This document shows, piece after piece, positions 1 through 5,147 of a DNA stretch of 5,147 bases. The notes under the pieces are model-generated. The model made no database searches. It saw nothing but the letters and a program-made list of their open reading frames with translations, and was not told where the DNA came from. Made by a program: the position numbers and the translations under genes. The number at the start of each line of letters is the position of its first letter. Positions within the stretch are counted from its first letter, which is position 1. The DNA is from Cyanobacteria bacterium UBA9579 (GTDB lineage Bacteria; Cyanobacteriota; Vampirovibrionia; Gastranaerophilales; UBA9579). The DNA lies in contig DNSU01000112.1 of the NCBI GenBank assembly GCA_003499585.1, forward strand, positions 1 to 5,147, in the 5' to 3' direction.

Positions 1-249
1 CGATTTTCTCAGGACATTATACATATTTTATTTTACCGTACTCTCCACAATTTCCCCATCGCAGAAACACAATCTGCTTTTCGAGAGCTTTTAACTTCTG
101 CATTAAATACATATTCTCTTCTTCCTTGACCTGGATTTAAAATGTTGCCTCTAATAATATTATGCCAGATTTTTTCTATCATGCTAAATTCATAAGATAA
201 TTTTAATAATTTAATAAGTAATGGCAAATTCACGGCTGATAAATATAAA

Positions 250-277
250 TTGATAATTGAGCTTAATCAGCTAATAT
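250..277 (+). promoter_or_regulatory. Candidate sigma-70-type promoter of the TPR gene
   Basis: A TTGATA hexamer (250-255) is followed after 16 nt by TAATAT (272-277). The first matches the -35 consensus at five of six positions and the second matches the -10 at four of six. This would give a leader of about 55 nt before the TPR start. A second TAATAT lies at 306-311 but has no good -35 partner. In DNA this AT-rich such matches arise by chance, so this is a suggestion only. Confidence 0.3.
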
Positions 278-327
278 GAAATAATGCATCTTATGGTTAC
301 ATTTTTAATATCTAATAAGACCAAACC

Positions 328-333
328 GGGGAG
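328..333 (+). promoter_or_regulatory. Ribosome binding site of the TPR gene
   Basis: GGGGAG stands out in an AT-rich leader, 5 nt before the ATG at 339, and fixes that start. The first ligase gene of the opposite operon uses the same GGGGAG core. Confidence 0.75.
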
Positions 334-338
334 AAATT

Positions 339-1112
339 ATGGAAGATAGATTAAATAAAGCATTAGAGCACTTTGAAAAAGAAGAATTCAATTCAGCAGC
401 AAATGAATTTAAAGCGTTGATTGAGGAAGATCCTGATAATCCTTATTTATACAATAACCTTGGAACCATATACTATAAACTTGGCAAGCCTGATGAGGCT
501 ATAGAGTCTTATAAAAAAGCTCTTGAGATTGATCCTAACGTGCAGGGTATTTATCAGAACCTTGCTGATATTTATTTAGCAAACGAAGATATTGCCCAAG
601 CCCTTATAGAACTTCAGCATGCTATTATAATTAATCCCGATAACCCTGGCCCAAGATACCATTATGCCAGAGTGCTTATGCGGGATTTTCGCTTTGATGC
701 AGCGATAGATGAGCTTGAAAAAGTAATAGAAAAAGCTCCTAATAACACTGATGCTCATTATGATCTTGCAACAGCTTATTTTCAAATGGGTAACTATGAC
801 GGTGCAATAAGTGAATATGAGAAAGTTCAAGAGATGGTTCCTGACAATGCAGATATATATTATCACTTAGCTGTAACATATGAAGCAAATGACCAGATAG
901 ATGAAGCTATTAAAGGATTCTCAAAGGCCATCGAGTTAAATCAGGCTCACTTTCTATCTTATAGACAGCTTGGGATTCTCTATACAGCAAAACAGGAATT
1001 TGATAAAGCCATTGAGAGTTTTGAGAAATATGCAAAATTTTTATCAAGCGCTGAAGAGAAAGAAAGTATAAAAGCGATAATAGAAAAATTAAGGCTTTCT
1101 GCTAAACAGTAG
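339..1112 (+). CDS. Tetratricopeptide repeat (TPR) protein, seven repeats
   Basis: A 257-residue protein built almost wholly of TPR units, helix-turn-helix repeats that stack into a superhelix and bind other proteins. The units follow an exact 34-residue period, beginning near residues 1, 35, 69, 103, 137, 171 and 205. Most show the TPR signature: a small residue and Tyr in helix A (LGTIYY at 41-46), Ala and Tyr/Phe in helix B (EAIESYKKAL at 53-62), and a closing Pro (P32, P66, P100, P134, P168). The last unit runs into a charged C-terminal helix. There is no signal peptide, membrane segment or catalytic domain, so a cytoplasmic scaffold or adaptor is likely. The partner cannot be told from sequence. 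The gene appears monocistronic, with a strong ribosome site. It converges on the ligase pair with 16 nt between stops, and no clear terminator lies in that gap. The repeat assignment is secure; the biological role is unknown. Confidence 0.95.
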   Translation: MEDRLNKALEHFEKEEFNSAANEFKALIEEDPDNPYLYNNLGTIYYKLGKPDEAIESYKKALEIDPNVQGIYQNLADIYLANEDIAQALIELQHAIIINPDNPGPRYHYARVLMRDFRFDAAIDELEKVIEKAPNNTDAHYDLATAYFQMGNYDGAISEYEKVQEMVPDNADIYYHLAVTYEANDQIDEAIKGFSKAIELNQAHFLSYRQLGILYTAKQEFDKAIESFEKYAKFLSSAEEKESIKAIIEKLRLSAKQ

Positions 1113-1128
1113 ATAAACCTGATTATAA

Positions 1129-2487
1129 TTAGCCCCTGGTTCTCTCAAGGTTATTGGCAACTTTTGAGATAACTGGCCTGTATTTGCCGTTACTACCAGG
1201 TAATATCTTCTCAGGATATTCAAATCGTAAGCTTATATCTGTAGTATTAAGCATCTCATGCATCAATTCTCTGATAAGTCTTTCATTTTCCTCCCTGAAT
1301 TGATCATCTCCCTCAATACTAATTACAAAATCAGAAATATTCTCCTGAACAAGCTGAAATCTTGCTATGCCTTTTGTTGCATCAGTAAGATACCAGCCAA
1401 AAGTAATGCCTGATACAAGTTTTCCTACAGGAGAAAGGATATTATCACTGAGTCTTCCTACTTTTAGCTCCATAACTGGATAAGGCAAACCGCAATCACA
1501 TTGCCTTGCAGATGGAATTGCAGTATCTCCAAGATCATACCTCAATAGCGGCATGCCATATATATAAAGCGGCGTGCATACTATCTTTTTGATTTCAGAA
1601 TTACCTTCTACATCAATAAATTCAACCAGAACTTCATCAATATTTATATGCATATTGCCTTTTTTACATTCATGAGCAATGCAAGGCATCTCTGAAGCTC
1701 CATACTGATCGTATACAGGAACATTAAATGCTTTAGACATAGTTTCTCTTGCTATTAAAGGTTCGGCTGTAGAAAAGACTCCTTCTACTCCTTCTATTTT
1801 TATATTGTTTTCTACTAAAAACCTTGAAAACTCAGCCAGTAAACTTGAATATCCATATACCTGCTTGGGCTTAAATCTTTTTATCTGCTCAACCCAGTTA
1901 TACATATTCTCTTTTGTACAGTTTTTGGTATCAATTAAAAGACGCCTTTTGATCCAGAGCCCGATTTTCCCCTTAAGTCTGTTTAACTCTGTAATATGTC
2001 TTGTATCTGATACAAACCAGACCGCCTTATCATAGAAATTCCAGCCGCACCACTCATTTGATCTATACCTCAACGCAAAACCAAACTCCTGATCTTCCAG
2101 GCTTCTTGCTAATAGCAATGGTATGCCGGTGGATCCGCTTGTTGAATCAGTGCATATCTTATTTTTAGGCAATCTTGTGTCAATTAAATTATCAAAGTTC
2201 TCTCTAATACCCTGCTTTGTTAGCTCTGGAATTAATTCTGAATAATCTTCATAACTGGTAATATCAGACGGAGTAATATTTAACCTGTTAAATAAGTCTG
2301 TATAGTATGGAATATATCTGTAACAATGTTCTATTAACAGCTTTAAGCGCTTCCATTGTATCTCTTTTAACTCTTCAACAGATAAAAAGTCTCTGTCTTT
2401 TAAATCATAATAATATCTATATCTATTATCCCCTTTATAATTAAAATAAGCCGGTATTATAAAGTTTTTAAATAAAAAATCCTGCAT
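1129..2487 (-). CDS. Phenylacetate-CoA ligase / CapK-family adenylate-forming enzyme (second gene of pair)
   Basis: A 452-residue member of the COG1541 (PaaK/CapK/F390-synthetase-like) branch of the ANL superfamily. These enzymes activate a carboxylate with ATP to an acyl-adenylate and usually pass it to CoA. Visible motifs: phosphate-binding loop TSGSTGIP (116-123), YGASE (262-266), RYDLGD (316-321), the hinge-region VGR (343-345), and near the C-terminus GSNGKYR, whose K435 fits the catalytic lysine. C269, C274, C330 and C332 are shared with the paralog and could form a metal site (inference). No signal peptide or membrane segment is seen, so it is probably cytosolic. The frame extends upstream to a TTG at 2505. 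I prefer the ATG at 2487 because AGGA (2500-2497) sits 9 nt before it and the protein then begins MQDFLFKNF, matching the paralog's MQDFIFKNF. It lies 23 nt after the paralog, probably in the same operon. The acid substrate is unknown; a role in polysaccharide or specialised metabolism is conceivable. Confidence 0.9.
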   Translation of the reverse strand: MQDFLFKNFIIPAYFNYKGDNRYRYYYDLKDRDFLSVEELKEIQWKRLKLLIEHCYRYIPYYTDLFNRLNITPSDITSYEDYSELIPELTKQGIRENFDNLIDTRLPKNKICTDSTSGSTGIPLLLARSLEDQEFGFALRYRSNEWCGWNFYDKAVWFVSDTRHITELNRLKGKIGLWIKRRLLIDTKNCTKENMYNWVEQIKRFKPKQVYGYSSLLAEFSRFLVENNIKIEGVEGVFSTAEPLIARETMSKAFNVPVYDQYGASEMPCIAHECKKGNMHINIDEVLVEFIDVEGNSEIKKIVCTPLYIYGMPLLRYDLGDTAIPSARQCDCGLPYPVMELKVGRLSDNILSPVGKLVSGITFGWYLTDATKGIARFQLVQENISDFVISIEGDDQFREENERLIRELMHEMLNTTDISLRFEYPEKILPGSNGKYRPVISKVANNLERTRG

Positions 2488-2496
2488 TTTTAGTTT

Positions 2497-2500
2497 TCCT
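2497..2500 (-). promoter_or_regulatory. Ribosome binding site that decides the start of the second ligase
   Basis: Read on the minus strand, AGGA is followed after 9 nt by the ATG at 2487. It lies downstream of the alternative TTG at 2505, so it can serve only the ATG. This supports the shorter, 452-residue product. Confidence 0.6.
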
Positions 2501-2510
2501 ATCAATAAGC

Positions 2511-3908
2511 TTATCTAAACACATCATTAATGACTTTTTCTTCCGTATCTTCATAAGATGAGACTTTATTAAAATTTGCAGCCACTTTAGATATAGTGGC
2601 CCTATATTTCCCATTACTACCGGGAGGTATCTCATTAAGGTATTCAAATTGTATGTTTACATATGAGGTCCCTAACAATCCTTTTAACAAGGTTTTCAGA
2701 TTTTCCTCATTTTCTTCTTTTAGCTCCTCGCTGGAAACCAGTCTAATTATAAAATCAGAAACAGTCTCCTGAATAATCTGAAACTGCTTAATATCTTTTG
2801 TCACATGAGCAATATGCCAGCCAATATTGCAGGTTGGAACGAGTTTTCCTACAGGCGACAGGAAATTATCACTCAATCTCCCTACTTTTAGCTCCATAAC
2901 AGGATAAGGCAGGCCACAATCACACTTCTTAAAGTTATGAGTGGCACAATCACCTAAATCGTATCTTAATAACGGCATGCCATATATATAAAGCGGAGTG
3001 CATACTATTCTTTTAACTTCATCACATCCTTCTACATCAATAAATTCAACCAGTACTTCATCGATATTTATATGCATATTGCCTTTCTTACATTCATGAG
3101 CAATACAGGGGATTTCTGAAGCACCATATTGATCGTACACAGGCGCATTAAATGCTCTGGACATAGTTCCTCTTGCTATTAAAGGTTCAGCTGTAGAAAA
3201 AACTCCTTTAATCCCCTCTATAGTTATATTATTTTCTGCTAAAAATTCAGAAAACTCTGTTAACAAAGTAGAATAACCATAAACATGCTTTGGTTTATAA
3301 GCATTTATTTGCTTAACCCAATTATACATGTTCTCTTTGGTATAATTTTTGGTATCAAGTAATAGTCTTCTTTTTAATAACAAACCTAAACGTTTTTTTG
3401 GAGTAGTTAATTCATCCAAACGCTTTAAATCAGATACTACCCAGAGAGATTTATTCCATACTTCCCATCCACACCAGGCATTAGCTCTATACCTTAATGC
3501 AAAACCAAATTCCTGATCTTCCAAACTTTTGTGAATTTTTAGCGGAATCCCTGTAGACCCGCCTGTAGCAGAATAACATATATGGCTCTTAGGCAATCTT
3601 GGATCAATGAGTTTCTCATAATCATCCCTTACGTTTTGCTTTCTTAATTCAGGAATTTTAGAGAAATCATTTAAATCTTTTATATCCTCAGGATGCATAT
3701 CGAGCTTGTCAAATAATCCCCTATAATAGGGAATATTACTATAGCAGTGATTTAAAAGAGATTTTAGCCTTTTAGTCTGGATTTCCAGCAGCTCTTCATG
3801 CGTTAAGAAATCTCTTTTTCTCAATTCATGATAATATTTAATTCTGTTTTGTTTTTTATACTTATAAAACAAGGGAAATATGAAATTTTTGAATATAAAG
3901 TCCTGCAT
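2511..3908 (-). CDS. Phenylacetate-CoA ligase / CapK-family adenylate-forming enzyme (first gene of pair)
   Basis: A 465-residue paralog of the following gene, with the same ANL-superfamily layout. Visible motifs: ATGGSTGIP (114-122) as the ATP phosphate loop, YGASE (261-265), RYDLGD (315-320), VGR (342-344), and GSNGKYR with K434 as the likely catalytic lysine. C268, C273, C329 and C331 match the paralog's cysteines. Aligned by hand with one single-residue gap, the pair share about 64% identity: about 54% over the first 100 residues and about 89% over 231-320. This copy has a polar C-terminal tail of about 14 residues that the other lacks. All core motifs are intact, so both copies should be active. 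The phosphate loop reads TGGSTG here and TSGSTG in the other; both forms are plausible for the family. The ATG at 3908 is preceded by a strong GGGGGAG. As the promoter-proximal gene it probably leads a two-gene operon. The exact substrate is unknown. PaaK itself is not a safe name, since no phenylacetate catabolic genes are nearby. Confidence 0.92.
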   Translation of the reverse strand: MQDFIFKNFIFPLFYKYKKQNRIKYYHELRKRDFLTHEELLEIQTKRLKSLLNHCYSNIPYYRGLFDKLDMHPEDIKDLNDFSKIPELRKQNVRDDYEKLIDPRLPKSHICYSATGGSTGIPLKIHKSLEDQEFGFALRYRANAWCGWEVWNKSLWVVSDLKRLDELTTPKKRLGLLLKRRLLLDTKNYTKENMYNWVKQINAYKPKHVYGYSTLLTEFSEFLAENNITIEGIKGVFSTAEPLIARGTMSRAFNAPVYDQYGASEIPCIAHECKKGNMHINIDEVLVEFIDVEGCDEVKRIVCTPLYIYGMPLLRYDLGDCATHNFKKCDCGLPYPVMELKVGRLSDNFLSPVGKLVPTCNIGWHIAHVTKDIKQFQIIQETVSDFIIRLVSSEELKEENEENLKTLLKGLLGTSYVNIQFEYLNEIPPGSNGKYRATISKVAANFNKVSSYEDTEEKVINDVFR

Positions 3909-4175
3909 AAACTGCTCCCCCTATTTATTCTCTGGTCCAGCTCATATAATAAAGAAGTTTTATACTAGTTTTCCATACTATTGGTGTTTAGAAAACAGCA
4001 TAATTTTTAAGTAAGATTAAGTATTAAGAACTATACAGGTAAACTAGTTTTATAACCTTTTGGCTATTATCAACCCGGACAATAAGCATTAAAAATTTGT
4101 ACAATACTTCAATTACAGTCATAAAAATATAAGTTAAAATAAAAAATCATATAAAATTATAAGGAGAGTTTAACA
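3909..4175. promoter_or_regulatory. Divergent intergenic region between the ligase pair and glutaredoxin
   Basis: This 267-nt AT-rich region must hold the leftward promoter of the ligase pair and the rightward promoter of the glutaredoxin gene. On the minus strand GGGGGAG (3921-3915) lies 6 nt before the ligase ATG. On the plus strand a TAAAAT (4135-4140) could be a -10 for glutaredoxin, but no convincing -35 sits at the right distance. The 9-mer ACTAGTTTT occurs twice in the same orientation (3964-3972 and 4043-4051). The second copy lies within the perfect 10-nt palindrome AAACTAGTTT (4041-4050). No small open frame with a ribosome site was found. Confidence 0.5.
4162..4166 (+). promoter_or_regulatory. 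Ribosome binding site of glutaredoxin
   Basis: AGGAG lies 9 nt before the ATG at 4176. It is a near-consensus Shine-Dalgarno sequence and supports this start, which also gives the normal glutaredoxin N-terminus. Confidence 0.8.
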
Positions 4176-4445
4176 ATGCCAAAAGCTAAAATATATACCA
4201 CAGATTACTGTCCATATTGCAAAAAAGCCAAAAAACTTCTTGATACTAAAGGAATAAAGTATGAAGAAATTGATCTGACCAATGATCCTGATATGAGATC
4301 AAAACTGGTTGAAACAACAAGCAGAAACACCGTCCCTCAAATATATATTAACGGCAAACACATTGGAGGTTATACTGATCTTGAAAGAGACGAAATGTCA
4401 GGACATCTGGACTTGATATTGAGTGAACAAGAAAGTCAGAGTTGA
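4176..4445 (+). CDS. grxC: Glutaredoxin 3 (dithiol, CPYC type)
   Basis: An 89-residue single-domain thioredoxin-fold protein, the usual length for bacterial glutaredoxin 3. It reduces disulfides and glutathione-mixed disulfides in the cytosol using glutathione as electron donor. The first beta strand (KIYTTDY, 5-11) leads into the active site CPYC (C12 and C15). The cis-proline loop is TVP (52-54), and the glutathione-contacting segment GGYTDL lies at 64-69, where many relatives have GGxDDL. There is no signal peptide. A strong ribosome site precedes it. Its TGA (4443-4445) overlaps the TTG start of the downstream DNA methyltransferase, so the two are probably co-transcribed and translationally coupled. 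The family assignment is secure. The specific client is unknown, and a housekeeping role (for example reducing ribonucleotide reductase) is as likely as one tied to its neighbour. Confidence 0.96.
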   Translation: MPKAKIYTTDYCPYCKKAKKLLDTKGIKYEEIDLTNDPDMRSKLVETTSRNTVPQIYINGKHIGGYTDLERDEMSGHLDLILSEQESQS

Positions 4446-5147
4446 GTACTAAATTAGTAAATAATTTACCAAATCTTGTATTAAAAGCTGTTTTATTAAT
4501 ATCTAATAGCTTAGTTGATTCATGTCCTGACTTAGAATACAGATATAAAGCCTCTATGAGCTATATCTACAAACTTTTAGCAATAATATATCTTGAAAAA
4601 TCAAGAATTTTACCCGATAAATTAATCAAACAAGTTAACTACACCAATTCAGTTAATGATATATTCCTTTTTAATAACACCTTAGACTTTCAGCTAAAAT
4701 ATTTGGGCTTAAAAAATAAGCTATTTGCCAGTTTTGAAGCTCAAATAACAGAAAAATATTTTTTAGACCTGATTAAAATATTAAAAAGCCTGATTCATCT
4801 TGATATTAATATTGGCTCCTTTGGCTATTTGTATGAAAATCTTCAACAATATCAGTTAATTAATAATGGGCCACATTATAATGATGGGGTTCAACTGAAA
4901 TTAAACCTGTCAAAACAAGACTATGAATATATAATCGTACAATCCAATTCTGAAAAGAAAAAGCAGGGAAGCTTTTTTACTCCGCCTGAATTAATTGACA
5001 GGTTAACAAATTCAAGCCTAACTCCAAAACTTGCGCAAATAACATCTTTAACAGATTTATTAAATTATAAAATACTGGATCCTTCCTGTGGTGGTGGAAA
5101 TATACTTTTGCAGGCATTCTACAGCCTGTACGATAAAGCTTTACAGG
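4442..5147 (+). CDS. N6-adenine DNA methyltransferase, N-terminal part (restriction-modification or BREX-like), cut by window end
   Basis: The frame is open to the right edge and gives 235 residues of a longer protein. Two class-specific motifs are visible. The SAM-contacting motif X region reads KKKQGSFFTPPELIDRL (172-188). Motif I, the SAM-binding loop, reads ILDPSCGGGNIL (211-222), close to the usual DPxxGSGxF/L of amino-methyltransferases. The N-terminal 150 residues are helical and Leu-rich, with segments (IYLEKSRILP at 49-58, GSFGYLYENL at 125-134) like those before the catalytic domain in type IIG, type I HsdM-like and PglX enzymes. The catalytic (D/N/S)PP(Y/F) motif would lie beyond the window, so subtype and activity are unsettled. 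In frame, a stop at 4424-4426 excludes earlier starts. The TTG at 4442 overlaps the glutaredoxin TGA as TTGA. Its ribosome site is weak (AGAAAG), which fits coupling. The first in-frame ATG is at 4556 and would drop 38 residues. Confidence 0.85.
   Translation, partial: MSTKLVNNLPNLVLKAVLLISNSLVDSCPDLEYRYKASMSYIYKLLAIIYLEKSRILPDKLIKQVNYTNSVNDIFLFNNTLDFQLKYLGLKNKLFASFEAQITEKYFLDLIKILKSLIHLDINIGSFGYLYENLQQYQLINNGPHYNDGVQLKLNLSKQDYEYIIVQSNSEKKKQGSFFTPPELIDRLTNSSLTPKLAQITSLTDLLNYKILDPSCGGGNILLQAFYSLYDKALQ

Larger units (their letters stand above)
1..338. other. Gene-free stretch upstream of the TPR gene
   Basis: No convincing gene is visible here. The minus strand has an open frame of 66 codons (233 down to 33) starting with GTG. 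It lacks a Shine-Dalgarno sequence and resembles no family I know. The plus strand is open from the left edge to a TGA at 127-129 (42 codons), which could be the tail of an upstream gene, but its sequence is not diagnostic. From about 180 on, the DNA is very AT-rich and looks like ordinary upstream regulatory sequence for the TPR gene. No repeat array or RNA gene was recognised. Confidence 0.5.

Noticed and set aside
17..112. Minus-strand open frame of 31 codons preceded by a purine-rich AGGAAGAAGAG
   Set aside because: The upstream purine run resembles a ribosome site, but the peptide is very short, overlaps another frame, and has no recognisable features.
33..233. Minus-strand open frame of 66 codons upstream of the TPR gene
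   Set aside because: It starts with GTG without a Shine-Dalgarno sequence, and I recognise no domain or family in it. It could be a decayed fragment, but nothing positively supports a gene.
576..866. Minus-strand open frame of 96 codons
   Set aside because: It lies entirely inside the TPR gene on the other strand. It is rich in Ile, Cys and Tyr, as expected from the reverse complement of repeat-coding sequence.
1119..1132. Possible hairpin CTGATTATAATTAG between the convergent stops
   Set aside because: The stem is about 5 bp with a G-U pair and mostly A-U pairs, the loop is 4 nt, and no U-tract follows. It is too weak to call a terminator.
1805..2035. Plus-strand open frame of 76 codons
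   Set aside because: It is antisense to the second ligase gene, whose frame carries clear family motifs; this one shows none.
3968..3996. Inverted repeat GTTTTC ... GAAAAC in the divergent region
   Set aside because: Six mostly A-T pairs around a 17-nt loop are expected by chance in this composition.

Overview
The window is AT-rich (roughly one third G+C by eye), tightly packed and bacterial in style, with Shine-Dalgarno sites before most starts, short intergenic gaps and one overlapping start/stop. I cannot assign a taxon from these genes. Nothing is eukaryotic, and no phage structural, integrase or transposase gene was recognised.

Layout: (1) 1-338 holds no gene I can support; it probably carries the promoter of the next gene. 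(2) 339-1112 (+) encodes a soluble protein made almost entirely of seven 34-residue TPR units. (3) 1129-3908 (-) holds two tandem paralogous adenylate-forming enzymes of the phenylacetate-CoA ligase / CapK family. They are 22-23 nt apart, co-directional, and about 64% identical by hand alignment. They converge on the TPR gene, with only 16 nt between the stops. (4) 3909-4175 is a divergent intergenic region that must serve the ligase pair leftward and the glutaredoxin gene rightward. (5) 4176-4445 (+) encodes a classical dithiol glutaredoxin with a CPYC active site. (6) 4442 to the window end (+) is the N-terminal part of an N6-adenine DNA methyltransferase. It begins at a TTG that overlaps the glutaredoxin stop and runs off the right edge.

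How they may work together: the two ligases look like one transcription unit from a duplication. They probably activate related carboxylic acids as adenylates, then as CoA or other thioesters. Family relatives often lie in surface-polysaccharide or specialised-metabolite loci, but no glycosyltransferase is visible here, so the substrate is open. Glutaredoxin and methyltransferase appear translationally coupled, which is an odd pairing of redox and DNA-modification functions. The methyltransferase may be the start of a restriction-modification, type IIG or BREX-like locus continuing beyond the window. No CRISPR array, tRNA, rRNA or insertion sequence was seen.
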